Positions 1 through 6,791 of a DNA stretch of 11,483 nt are shown here, piece after piece. Source of the stretch: JACPIN01 sp964367085 (GTDB taxonomy: Archaea > Nanobdellota > Nanobdellia > SCGC-AAA011-G17 > ARS1403); assembly GCA_964367085.1 (NCBI GenBank), contig CAYIWL010000025.1:1-11483 (forward strand). The letters run 5' to 3'. The notes beneath the pieces were generated by a model that saw only the letters and a program-made list of their open reading frames with translations, did not search any database and was not told where the DNA came from. The position numbers were made by a program, and so were the translations under genes. Numbering within the stretch: position 1 is the stretch's first letter; every line of letters begins with the position of its first letter.

Positions 1-470
1 ATGAAATAAAAAATTTTTACGTAAATTTAAGAAATCTTCCATCGTACAACGAGCAGGAATTAAAGCCGATTCCGATTTCGGCAAGACAGCTGGAAGCATT
101 AGTCAGATTATCAGAAGGCTCTGCAAGAGTAAGGCTTTCAAAAAAAGTGACGAAGAAAGATGCATTACATGCGATAGAAACATTAAAGAGGTGCTTGATG
201 CAAGTAGGGTTTGACCCTGAATCTGGGCAGATAGACATCGACAGGATATCGACGGGGATTTCAACTTCGCAGCGCAGCAAGATTGTGAAAGTACAGGCAC
301 TAATAAATGATCTGACGAAAAGAATTGGAAAAAGAATACCTGTAGACGATATCATAATGGAAGCATCAGAACAGGGGATAAGCGAAGAGCAAGTTAATGA
401 AGCTCTTGAATTATTGAAAAGAGACGGGACGATTTACCATCCTCAGCCTAACATAATAGAAAAAATATAA
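1..470 (+). CDS. mcm: MCM replicative helicase, C-terminal part (5' truncated)
   Basis: The reading frame is open from the window edge (first full codon at base 3) and ends at 468-470, giving the last 155 residues of a minichromosome maintenance helicase, the ring ATPase that unwinds DNA at the archaeal replication fork. The start of the visible part has the family's FYVNLR and PISARQLEALVRLSE signatures, the sensor-2 and lid region at the end of the AAA+ domain. The last 70 or so residues form a winged helix ending in GTIYHPQPN. The Walker motifs lie outside the window. An internal ATG at 147 is not the start, because recognisable MCM sequence lies upstream of it. The gene is followed 26 bases later by an OB-fold protein, a natural partner at the fork. 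The identification is secure; only the C-terminus can be described. Confidence 0.95.
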   Translation, partial: EIKNFYVNLRNLPSYNEQELKPIPISARQLEALVRLSEGSARVRLSKKVTKKDALHAIETLKRCLMQVGFDPESGQIDIDRISTGISTSQRSKIVKVQALINDLTKRIGKRIPVDDIIMEASEQGISEEQVNEALELLKRDGTIYHPQPNIIEKI

Positions 471-496
471 AACATAAAAAAATTTGAAAATAAAAA

Positions 497-1138
497 ATGG
501 AAAGCCAACAAAGACAAGTAGCATACAAAGTTCCTATCAGTGCAATATTGAGCAATCAATACGTTGAGCAGGAAGGATGGAATCCTAATTACCTCCTGGT
601 AAATGGAAAGCAGGTTTCAAGAGTGAACTTGATAGCAACGGTAATAGACAAGCAGGCATCAAGCTCTTTAGTGACCCTTGTATTGGACGATTCTACAGGA
701 ATAATCCAGGCAATGCTGTTCAATGACGAGGTCAAAAAAGCTGCAGATCTAAATGTTGGAGACACTGTGCTTATTATTGGCAGACCAAGAAAATTCAACG
801 ATCAAAAGTTCATAACAATCGAGATTTCAAGAAAAGTTAATTCCTTATGGATGAGAGTTAGAAAAGAAGAGCTGCAGAAAGAGTTTGAGATTACTGCGCA
901 GGATAATAATGAGAGTAGCAACAGCTCTAATCAAAACGGAAATAAATTGCTAAACAGATTTAATGAGAAAATTCTTGAAATCGTGAAAGAAACCGATCAA
1001 GGAAATGGCGCGGACATAGATGAAGTGATTTCTTCTTCCGGCTTGAAGGAAAGTGAAGCTCATGAAGCAATATTGGAGCTGATTAAACTTGGAGAGATAT
1101 ACGAGCCTAAGCCTAACAAGATAAAGATACTAGGATAA
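497..1138 (+). CDS. RPA-like single-stranded DNA-binding protein: OB fold plus winged helix
   Basis: A 213-residue protein. Residues about 42-115 look like an OB fold of the RPA32/RecG-wedge type (VNLIATVIDKQ, then VTLVLDDSTGIIQAMLF, then GDTVLIIGRPRKF). Residues about 135-150 form an Asn/Ser-rich linker, and residues about 155-213 form a winged helix. This order matches eukaryotic RPA2 (OB fold, linker, winged helix). The likely role is binding single-stranded DNA at replication forks, supported by MCM lying 26 bases upstream. The C-terminal winged helix resembles that of the neighbouring MCM, including a shared IYxPxPN ending. No clear Shine-Dalgarno sequence is seen before the ATG, and the gene may be cotranscribed with mcm. 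OB fold and winged helix are well supported; the exact RPA subfamily and partners are inferred. Confidence 0.82.
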   Translation: MESQQRQVAYKVPISAILSNQYVEQEGWNPNYLLVNGKQVSRVNLIATVIDKQASSSLVTLVLDDSTGIIQAMLFNDEVKKAADLNVGDTVLIIGRPRKFNDQKFITIEISRKVNSLWMRVRKEELQKEFEITAQDNNESSNSSNQNGNKLLNRFNEKILEIVKETDQGNGADIDEVISSSGLKESEAHEAILELIKLGEIYEPKPNKIKILG

Positions 1139-1146
1139 TTTTAAAA
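1139..1146 (+). promoter_or_regulatory. TATA element for the aIF2-beta transcript
   Basis: TTTTAAAA directly follows the stop of the OB-fold gene. Its centre is about 27 bases before the GTG at 1170, the spacing expected for a leaderless archaeal transcript. Confidence 0.55.
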
Positions 1147-1169
1147 ACTCGGATTCCTGCTTTAATGCT

Positions 1170-1577
1170 GTGAAAATGGAAAGCTATGAAAAAATGCTGG
1201 AACATGGGATGAAAAACCTGCCGGATACTTCTGTCAGGAAAGAGAGATTTGAGATGCCTAAAGTTCAAGGGCATATAGAGGGGAATAAAACAATAATAAA
1301 TAATTTTCTGCAGATTGCTGATCAATTGAGGAGAGAGCCAGAGCATTTATTGAAATTCCTGCAGAAAGAATTAGCGACTCCCGGGATTGTGAAAGAAGGA
1401 AGACTAATACTTGGGAGGAAGATAGGCTCAACTCAGATAAATGAGAAGATAGAAAGATATGCAAAGATATTTGTGATATGCAGAGAATGCGGCAAGCCAG
1501 ATACCCAGCTTATAAAAGAAGGTCCTGTGCAACTCCTGAAATGCACTGTTTGCGGAGCCAGGCATCCTGTAAACTAA
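1170..1577 (+). CDS. Translation initiation factor aIF2 subunit beta
   Basis: This is the beta subunit of the heterotrimeric aIF2, which delivers initiator Met-tRNA to the small ribosomal subunit. The central part has the family signatures NKTIINNF and LLKFLQKELATPG. A C-terminal zinc ribbon follows, with CxxC pairs in CRECGKPDTQ and KCTVCGARHPV. The length of 133-135 residues is normal for the archaeal factor, which lacks the eukaryotic N-terminal extension. Two starts are possible, GTG at 1170 and ATG at 1176; the TATA spacing slightly favours 1170 on a leaderless message. It is followed by a DUF424-type gene and NMD3, an arrangement I recall from other archaea. Confidence 0.95.
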   Translation: MKMESYEKMLEHGMKNLPDTSVRKERFEMPKVQGHIEGNKTIINNFLQIADQLRREPEHLLKFLQKELATPGIVKEGRLILGRKIGSTQINEKIERYAKIFVICRECGKPDTQLIKEGPVQLLKCTVCGARHPVN

Positions 1578-1585
1578 AACCGGAG

Positions 1586-1876
1586 ATGATAGTAAAAATC
1601 CATAGAGCAGAGGGAAGGAAGATTGTGTCTATCTGCGATGAAAACCTCATTGGCAAGAAATTTGAAGATGATTCCATGCAGCTGGATGTTTCCAAATTTT
1701 TTTACAGAGGCGAAAGTATGTCTGATGAAGATGCTCTGAAAATTGCAGGGGATGCAAATTCATTAAACATTGTTGGAGAGAATTCAATTAATTTTGCTTT
1801 GAAGAACAAACTCATAATAAAAGAGGATATTGTAAGAATTAAAAAAATACCACATGCAATAGCAATACTGAAATGA
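1586..1876 (+). CDS. DUF424-type conserved archaeal protein
   Basis: A 96-residue protein of unknown function. The ATG at 1586 is chosen over an upstream in-frame start at 1478 because the extension would lie inside the aIF2-beta gene and encodes a Cys/Arg-rich segment typical of out-of-frame sequence. A GGAG lies just before the start. Features fitting the archaeal DUF424 family are the N-terminal MIVKIHRAEGRKIVSICDE, the central FYRGE and the C-terminal block SLNIVGENSINFAL. The start is 8 bases after aIF2-beta ends, and the stop overlaps the NMD3 start (ATGA), so the three genes are probably translated from one message. The context suggests a translation or ribosome-linked role, but no reaction can be assigned. 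The family call is from memory of the pattern. Confidence 0.8.
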   Translation: MIVKIHRAEGRKIVSICDENLIGKKFEDDSMQLDVSKFFYRGESMSDEDALKIAGDANSLNIVGENSINFALKNKLIIKEDIVRIKKIPHAIAILK

Positions 1877-2589
1877 ATAAATTCTGTCCTGAATGCGGAA
1901 AGCTTGAATCTAAGAATCAGCCCTTAGTTAATGGACTGTGCAGAAATTGCTTCTTGAAAAATAATCCGATACTTGAAGAGTATAAGGATATAAAGATAGT
2001 GATATGCCCTAACTGCAGATCTTACTTATACAAAAACAAGTGGCACCCAAAATTATCCACTGACCAAGAAATTAATCTCAAAAAAATAATAAGTGAAATA
2101 ATTCCTGAGAAGCTAAAACTGCAGAAAGACTCGAAGATAAACAGCATCGGCGTGATTCTGGGAAAAATGGATGAGATAATCCCCAAGAAGATGAACATAA
2201 AACTAATTCTTAATGGGACTGTAAGAGATATGAAATCTAATGGAGAATATTCACTAGAAATAATTAAGGAAGAATCTCTCTGTAACCTGTGCAAAAAGAA
2301 AAACTCTTCCTACTACGAAGCCATAATACAGATAAGACCGAAGAATGAGAAAATGCTGAGGATGATAAAAGATTTTCTGGAAAAAGAAAACAGAACGATA
2401 ATCAGCAAGGAAGAAGACAGGAAATTCGGGTATGATTTATATTTAACAGACAAAAGAGTTCTCTCGAGAATAATTTCTGAAGTCAAAAAAAAATTCAGCA
2501 TAGAAGTGGTAATCTCAAGCACGCTCTACGGGAGAAAAGACGGAAAAGAGGTTTACAGGACGACTGCATTGCTCAGGCTAAAAGAATAG
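1873..2589 (+). CDS. NMD3-family ribosome maturation protein
   Basis: A 238-residue protein beginning with a zinc-binding region: Cys5/Cys8 (CPEC), Cys23/Cys26 (CRNC), Cys45/Cys48 (CPNC), and later a CNLC pair near residue 136. This Cys pattern followed by a mixed alpha/beta body is typical of archaeal NMD3. In eukaryotes NMD3 is the adaptor for export of the 60S subunit and acts late in its assembly. Archaeal forms lack the export region and are thought to act in large-subunit maturation. The start codon overlaps the preceding stop by four bases, indicating coupled translation. The gene ends the aIF2-beta/DUF424/NMD3 unit, with a new promoter following at once. Confidence 0.88.
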   Translation: MNKFCPECGKLESKNQPLVNGLCRNCFLKNNPILEEYKDIKIVICPNCRSYLYKNKWHPKLSTDQEINLKKIISEIIPEKLKLQKDSKINSIGVILGKMDEIIPKKMNIKLILNGTVRDMKSNGEYSLEIIKEESLCNLCKKKNSSYYEAIIQIRPKNEKMLRMIKDFLEKENRTIISKEEDRKFGYDLYLTDKRVLSRIISEVKKKFSIEVVISSTLYGRKDGKEVYRTTALLRLKE

Positions 2590-2600
2590 TTTTATAAAAA
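2590..2600 (+). promoter_or_regulatory. TATA element for the aIF1A/KH transcript
   Basis: TTTTATAAAAA begins one base after the NMD3 stop. Its centre is about 26 bases before the ATG at 2621, again implying a near-leaderless message. Confidence 0.65.
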
Positions 2601-2620
2601 GAATTTCTGAATACACTCTT

Positions 2621-2965
2621 ATGTCAAAGAAAAAAGAACTTCTGAAAAAGCAGGAAGAATTAGAAACTGAGGTTAGCAGAGTTAAGCTTCCAAGAAATAA
2701 TCAATCATTTGGAATAGTTGATCAAAGACTTGGCGCATCTAGGATGAAAGTCCGCTGCCTCGACGAGAAAACAAGAGTGTGCAGAATTCCTGGGAGATTG
2801 AAAAGAAAATTATGGGTGAGAGAAGGAGACCTAGTATTAGTTGAGCCTTGGGAGATGGGTGGAGATGATAAAGGAGACATAATTTTCAAATACAGGCCTA
2901 GCCAGATAGAATGGCTGAAAAATAAAGGATATCTAAAAAAACTTCAAAACATTGAAGAATTTTAA
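2621..2965 (+). CDS. Translation initiation factor aIF1A
   Basis: A 114-residue homologue of eukaryotic eIF1A and bacterial IF1. It binds the A site of the small subunit and helps start-codon selection. A basic N-terminal tail (MSKKKELLKKQEE) precedes an OB/S1-type fold with the family signatures GASRMKVRCLD, TRVCRIPGRLKRKLWVREGD and VLVEPWE. The ending GDIIFKYRPSQIEWLKNKGYL is also typical. The length is normal. Its TAA is directly followed by the ATG of the KH-domain gene with no spacer, so the two are presumably co-translated. In many archaea a RIO1 kinase gene sits between these two; it is absent here. Confidence 0.97.
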   Translation: MSKKKELLKKQEELETEVSRVKLPRNNQSFGIVDQRLGASRMKVRCLDEKTRVCRIPGRLKRKLWVREGDLVLVEPWEMGGDDKGDIIFKYRPSQIEWLKNKGYLKKLQNIEEF

Positions 2966-3475
2966 ATGGTAGAAATAAAGATACCAAAAGCAAGAATTGC
3001 CGTTGTTGTTGGCGTCGACGGTAAAACTAAAAGAAAAATAGAAGAGAAGACTAATACAAAACTAAAAGTTAATTCTAAAGAAGGCGAAGTTGAAATTTCT
3101 GGAGAGCCGGTTGAAATTTACCAGGCAGAGCATATACTAAAAGCAATAGGCCGAGGATTTAATCCTGAGGTGGCATTGACACTTGTCGACGAGGAAAACT
3201 GTTTTGATCTTATTGATATAAAACATTATTCCGGAAGCTCGGAAAAAAAGTTCTCGAGGATGAAATCTAGATTGATAGGAACAAGAGGAAAATGCAGGAA
3301 AACAATTGAGCAGATAGCAAAAGTGAGATTGTCAATTTACGGAAAAACCGTCGGGATTATAGGCCATGTTGAAGACGTACATCTCGCAAGAATTGCAATT
3401 TTAGATATCTTAAAAGGAGCTCCTCACGGCCCGGTTTACAAAAAATTAGAAGAAAGATTTTCTAAACTTGAATAA
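2966..3475 (+). CDS. Pno1/Dim2-type KH-domain RNA-binding protein
   Basis: A 169-residue protein with two KH domains. The first has a GVDGKTKRKIEE segment near residues 16-27, its GxxG-type loop being GVDG. The second has RLIGTRGKCRKTIEQ near residues 102-116, with loop GTRG. The ending HVEDVHLARIAILDILKGAPHG is characteristic of the Pno1/Dim2 family, which binds the 3' end of small-subunit rRNA during 40S/30S maturation. The start abuts the aIF1A stop. Topoisomerase VI follows from its own TATA element 8 bases downstream. Co-location with aIF1A is conserved among archaea and fits a role on the small ribosomal subunit. Confidence 0.93.
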   Translation: MVEIKIPKARIAVVVGVDGKTKRKIEEKTNTKLKVNSKEGEVEISGEPVEIYQAEHILKAIGRGFNPEVALTLVDEENCFDLIDIKHYSGSSEKKFSRMKSRLIGTRGKCRKTIEQIAKVRLSIYGKTVGIIGHVEDVHLARIAILDILKGAPHGPVYKKLEERFSKLE

Positions 3476-3482
3476 ACAAAAC

Positions 3483-3490
3483 TTTATTAA
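3483..3490 (+). promoter_or_regulatory. TATA element for the topoisomerase VI operon
   Basis: TTTATTAA is centred about 28 bases before the ATG of Top6B, just after the stop of the KH gene. Confidence 0.5.
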
Positions 3491-3514
3491 CCCAAGATTT
3501 TTCCAGAAATTTTA

Positions 3515-5185
3515 ATGGCAACTGTAGCAGATGAACTGGCAAAGAAGCAAAAGGAAATTTCAATCTCTGAATTCTTCCTGAAAAACCGCCACTTACTGGG
3601 ATTTGATAACCCTACTAGGGCGCTAATGATGGTTGTGAAGGAGGCAGTTGATAATTCTTTAGATGCATGCACTGAGATGAAAGTCCTGCCTGAGATAAAG
3701 ATTGAGCTTAAACAGGTTAATGAAAACCGCTTTATAGTGATTGTAGAAGATAATGGACCTGGTATTGTGAAGCAGCAAATCCCGAATATTTTTGGAAAAT
3801 TATTGTACGGAAGCAAATTTCACAGCATGAGGCAATCAAGAGGCCAGCAGGGAATAGGAATAAGTGCAGCTGTTTTATACTCGCAGCTAACAACCGGAAA
3901 GTCCACAAAGATTTATTCAAAAGTCGGGCCGAAAAAGGTAGCGCATTATTTTGAACTGCAGATTGATACTAAAAAAAATGATCCTAATGTCCTGAAAGAT
4001 AATGAAGTTGATTGGGATAAAGACCATGGGACTAAAATTGAGATAGAGATAGAGGGAAGGTATTTGAAAGGAAAGCAGAGCGTCGACGAATATGTTAAAG
4101 AAACTGCTATCGTAAATCCCCATGCAACATTCATCTATACAGATCCTGAAAAACAAAGGCTAGTTTATGAAAGAGTAACTGAAGAACTCCCAATAGAAAC
4201 AAAAGAGATCAAGCCGCATCCATACGGTATAGAATTGGGGCATTTGATAAAGATGCTGCAGGATACTCGAGCGAATACATTAAGCGGATTTTTACAATCT
4301 GACTTTTCAAGAATAGGACCGCAGACAGCGAAAGAAATATGCGATAATGCCAAATTAAAAACAGAAGATAAACCGAAAAAACTTGAGCCTAAAGAAATTG
4401 AAGCACTCTTTAAATCGCTGCAGGAAACAAAAATAATGGCGCCTCCAGGAGATTGCTTAAGCCCAATTAAAGCAGAGTTGTTAGATAAAGGATTGAAGAA
4501 AGAAATCAATGCAGATTTTTATGCAACTTCAACAAGGTCGCCTGCTGTTTATAGAGGAATGCCGTTCCAGATAGAAGTAGGAATTGCTTTTGGAGGAGAG
4601 CTGGAGAAAGAGTCTCAAATAAGATTGATGAGATTTGCCAATCGTGTTCCGCTACTTTATCAGCAGGGTGCATGCGCAATTACTCAAGCTGTTACAGAAA
4701 CAAACTGGAAACCTTATGGATTACAACAATCTGGGAATAATCTACCCACCGGACCTGCGATAATTTTAGTACATATAGCAAGTGTCTGGGTGCCTTTCAC
4801 AAATGAAGCGAAAGAAGCAATTGCACACTATGAAGATATTATAAAAGAAATAAAACTTGCACTGCAGGAATGCGGAAGAAAATTAAGTATATACATTCAC
4901 AAGCACATAAGAGCAGCCGAGCAGCGTGAAAAAATAGGATTGTTTGAGAAATATATTCCAGAATTGGCAAACTCATTAAGTAACTTGACAAATAATAAAA
5001 AAGAAGTCATTCAAGAAAAATTGCAGAGAATATTAAAGAAGGAGCTTCCAAGTTTAGAGGCAGGGAATATTGGCGGAGATGAAAATGAACCCCCTCAAAA
5101 TACAAAAGAAACTGGAGATAAAAAAATAAAACATGAAAAAAAAGAAAAGCAAACAACCCTCGAAGTTAAAAGAACTGGGAAATAA
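3515..5185 (+). CDS. top6B: DNA topoisomerase VI subunit B
   Basis: The ATPase subunit of type IIB topoisomerase VI, which relaxes and decatenates DNA by passing one duplex through another. The 556-residue protein has the GHKL ATP-binding motifs in order: N box with Glu43 and Asn47 in KEAVDNSLDA, G1 box EDNGPGI at 78-84, and G2 box SRGQQGIGISA at 108-118. The middle part corresponds to the H2TH and transducer domains, including PGDCLSPI and the RFANRVPLLYQQGACA block. The last 40 residues are charged and low in complexity. The 3' end overlaps the Top6A start by 53 bases. Length and motifs are normal for the family. Confidence 0.97.
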   Translation: MATVADELAKKQKEISISEFFLKNRHLLGFDNPTRALMMVVKEAVDNSLDACTEMKVLPEIKIELKQVNENRFIVIVEDNGPGIVKQQIPNIFGKLLYGSKFHSMRQSRGQQGIGISAAVLYSQLTTGKSTKIYSKVGPKKVAHYFELQIDTKKNDPNVLKDNEVDWDKDHGTKIEIEIEGRYLKGKQSVDEYVKETAIVNPHATFIYTDPEKQRLVYERVTEELPIETKEIKPHPYGIELGHLIKMLQDTRANTLSGFLQSDFSRIGPQTAKEICDNAKLKTEDKPKKLEPKEIEALFKSLQETKIMAPPGDCLSPIKAELLDKGLKKEINADFYATSTRSPAVYRGMPFQIEVGIAFGGELEKESQIRLMRFANRVPLLYQQGACAITQAVTETNWKPYGLQQSGNNLPTGPAIILVHIASVWVPFTNEAKEAIAHYEDIIKEIKLALQECGRKLSIYIHKHIRAAEQREKIGLFEKYIPELANSLSNLTNNKKEVIQEKLQRILKKELPSLEAGNIGGDENEPPQNTKETGDKKIKHEKKEKQTTLEVKRTGK

Positions 5186-6221
5186 TATCCTGGAACAGAT
5201 AAACAAAGGAAAGAACCCCGGGATAGATATACCTATTCGTGCACTCTCTAATGTAGAATTTGACGAAAAGACGAAAACAGTAAGACTTGGGAATAAAAAA
5301 TCATCAAGATACTTCTTCCATGTTGCACATGCAAAGAAATTCCTGCAGACATTGGATGTGGCAGCTATAAGTGACAATCTGATAAAAGAGGAAAAACACG
5401 CTTCTCTGAGAGATGTTTTTTACATGGCAAAGCGCACTATTCTTGGCACTAATGTAGACGTAGTTGAGGACCAAACAGAGTCAGATTCAGTAATAGAGGA
5501 TCTGGAATTAATAACTGATCAGAGCAGAGAGCAGATGCATATAAATGCGAATAAAAATGGAAGCGTGGCAGGAAAGGTCATTATAGAAGATAAGGGAGAT
5601 GTAATTAACTGGAGCAAATTGGGATCCGGTGGGTGGTCGATACCGTCAAACGTAGAAGATATAAAATTCAAGAAGATAGCGGCAAAATACATTCTTTATA
5701 TGGAGAAGGCTGCGGTTTGGGAGAATTTACATGAGCATAAGTTCTGGGATAAAAATAATTGCATAATCGTGAGTTCACAAGGCCAGACCACCAGAGGAAT
5801 AAGAAGATTATTACAGAGACTGAGTAAGGAGTATAAACTTCCAATATATGTAATGTGCGATTTTGATGCTTATGGATTTTATATATATTCTGTAATTAAG
5901 TTTGGCAGTATAAATCTTGCTGCCATGTCGGATAAGATGGCAATACCTAATGTTAAATATTTAGGAATAACTATCGAGGACATAGAGAAATACGGCCTTC
6001 ATAAACACCTTATAAAATTAAAAGATCATGACTTGAGCAGGTTAAAACAAATTAAAGAATATTCTTGGTTTAAAGACAATAAATCGTGGCAAAAGCAATT
6101 TGAAGCAATGAGAAAACTGGGATCAAAAGCAGAAATACAGGCATTAAGCAGCAGGGGAATCAGCTTCATGGCTGAAAAATATTTGCCTGAAAAAATAAAA
6201 AATAAGGAGTTTTTGGATTGA
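5133..6221 (+). CDS. top6A: DNA topoisomerase VI subunit A (Spo11-like)
   Basis: The DNA-cleaving subunit, homologous to Spo11, 362 residues. The catalytic tyrosine is probably Tyr97 in SLRDVFYMAKR. Many relatives have two tyrosines here; the first is Phe in this protein and the second, catalytic one is kept. The Toprim metal-binding acidic residues appear as Glu191 in YMEKAAVWENL and Asp243/Asp245 in CDFDAYGF. The ending with FMAEKYLPEKI is typical. The ATG at 5133 lies inside the Top6B gene; the next in-frame Met is residue 98, past the catalytic Tyr, so the 53-base overlap is real unless a non-ATG start is used. The first 20 residues are very basic and probably disordered. Confidence 0.96.
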   Translation: MKKKKSKQPSKLKELGNNILEQINKGKNPGIDIPIRALSNVEFDEKTKTVRLGNKKSSRYFFHVAHAKKFLQTLDVAAISDNLIKEEKHASLRDVFYMAKRTILGTNVDVVEDQTESDSVIEDLELITDQSREQMHINANKNGSVAGKVIIEDKGDVINWSKLGSGGWSIPSNVEDIKFKKIAAKYILYMEKAAVWENLHEHKFWDKNNCIIVSSQGQTTRGIRRLLQRLSKEYKLPIYVMCDFDAYGFYIYSVIKFGSINLAAMSDKMAIPNVKYLGITIEDIEKYGLHKHLIKLKDHDLSRLKQIKEYSWFKDNKSWQKQFEAMRKLGSKAEIQALSSRGISFMAEKYLPEKIKNKEFLD

Positions 6222-6553
6222 AAATGTCAGATTTAACAAGCGTAATAGAAAAAGACCCGAACTTATTTTTTGGGTTGTATGATAATCCCGTTATTGTATA
6301 TTTGGAATTTGGTGACAAGCAAGCAATGGGAGATCCTGGCTTGTTAGGATTCTACAATTTTAGTGAAGGCTCAAAATCAAGAGTTCTTCTAGAGGGGATT
6401 GAGGAAGCGGTAAGCGTTGGAATGCATGAAGTTTATCATGCGATGTTTGCACACTCAGAAACTCAGCATAGGTATATGGAGAGCAATGGTGCATTTGATG
6501 ATTACAGAAATCATAGAAAGATCAGAAGAATGATAGACCCAAGATATAATTGA
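6218..6553 (+). CDS. Small protein with HExxH motif, possible minimal zinc metallopeptidase
   Basis: A 111-residue protein not recognised as any named family. Its strongest feature is GMHEVYHAMFAH, in which His70, Glu71 and His74 form an HExxH zinc-peptidase motif. His79 and His84 follow and could supply a third ligand, but the spacing matches neither HExxHxxGxxH nor the usual distant-Glu arrangement. No signal peptide or membrane helix is seen. The TTG at 6218 lies 8 bases after an AAGGAG (6204-6209) and overlaps the Top6A stop; an ATG two codons later (6224) is the alternative. Coupling to Top6A suggests cotranscription, not a shared function. The peptidase role is inference from the motif alone. 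Confidence 0.65.
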   Translation: MKMSDLTSVIEKDPNLFFGLYDNPVIVYLEFGDKQAMGDPGLLGFYNFSEGSKSRVLLEGIEEAVSVGMHEVYHAMFAHSETQHRYMESNGAFDDYRNHRKIRRMIDPRYN

Positions 6554-6603
6554 CTTCGTGTGTAACCCGGTGACATATGTCATGAGGCTACACAATTGAC
6601 TTC
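6548..6603. repeat. 10-bp direct repeats flanking a 36-bp dyad
   Basis: AATTGACTTC occurs at 6548-6557, covering the stop codon of the HExxH gene, and again at 6594-6603. Between and just overlapping them is a dyad centred at 6576/6577. Its core TGACATATGTCA (6571-6582) is a perfect palindrome, and its outer arms TGTGTA (6559-6564) and TACACA (6589-6594) also match. The layout resembles a small insertion with target duplication, or a hairpin at the end of the Top6 transcript. Confidence 0.6.
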
Positions 6604-6615
6604 CTTATAGAAACC

Positions 6616-6623
6616 TTTTTAAG
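6616..6623 (+). promoter_or_regulatory. TATA element for tRNA-Asn
   Basis: TTTTTAAG is centred 28 bases before the first base of tRNA-Asn. Confidence 0.5.
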
Positions 6624-6677
6624 AGAAAATATTTAATCTCCATTTATGCCTCGGTAGCTCAGTAGGTAGAGCACACG

Positions 6678-6699
6678 TTTCATTTTAAATGAATGTGAA
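6678..6699 (+). other. tRNA-Asn intron 1 (position 30/31, 22 nt)
   Basis: Central helix CACA (6672-6675) with TGTG (6694-6697), bulges CG^T and AA^A, inner helix TTCATT/AATGAA with a 3-nt loop. Removal brings A6700 into position 31 opposite T39 and completes the anticodon stem. Confidence 0.85.
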
Positions 6700-6706
6700 A
6701 CTGTTA

Positions 6707-6719
6707 TCTGCTGACGGAG
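6707..6719 (+). other. tRNA-Asn intron 2 (canonical position 37/38, 13 nt)
   Basis: Central helix CTGT (6701-6704) with ACGG (6714-6717, one wobble), bulges TA^T and AG^A, and only a 6-nt interior CTGCTG. It is close to the smallest size a bulge-helix-bulge intron can have. Confidence 0.85.
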
Positions 6720-6730
6720 ATCGTGTGGTC

Positions 6731-6749
6731 AGACAGTCATGTCCCATAA
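6731..6749 (+). other. tRNA-Asn intron 3 (position 48/49, 19 nt)
   Basis: Central helix GTGG (6725-6728) with CCAT (6744-6747, one wobble), bulges TC^A and AA^G, inner helix GACA/TGTC with loop GTCA. Removal joins the variable loop to the T stem. Confidence 0.85.
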
Positions 6750-6760
6750 GCAGGTTCAAG

Positions 6761-6791
6761 TTTGATTTCAAGAATTTGAACTCAATGGATC
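6761..6791 (+). other. tRNA-Asn intron 4 (T loop, position 59/60, 31 nt)
   Basis: Central helix TTCA (6755-6758) with TGGA (6786-6789, one wobble), bulges AG^T and TC^T, inner helix TTGA/TCAA extended past one mismatch by TTCAA/TTGAA. Removal restores a 7-nt T loop. Confidence 0.85.

Noticed and set aside
147..470. ATG at 147 as the start of a separate 107-residue gene
   Set aside because: The frame is open to the window edge and the upstream residues are recognisable MCM sequence.
1478..1585. Upstream extension of the DUF424-type gene
   Set aside because: It lies within the aIF2-beta coding sequence, encodes a Cys/Arg-rich stretch unlike the family, and a GGAG-preceded ATG at 1586 gives the normal length.
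6676..6707. Alternative bulge-helix-bulge using AGCA/TGTT and the inner stem GTTTCA/TGAAAC
   Set aside because: It folds well locally, but its removal leaves a 10-nt anticodon loop and a mismatched stem, unlike the chosen solution.
6678..6721. A single intron in the anticodon region of tRNA-Asn, including a Met(CAU) reading of TTTCAT
   Set aside because: No single intron in this stretch gave both a full central helix and a normal loop; CAU readings left a T-T mismatch at 31-39. Two introns (30/31 and 37/38) gave a perfect stem and anticodon GUU.
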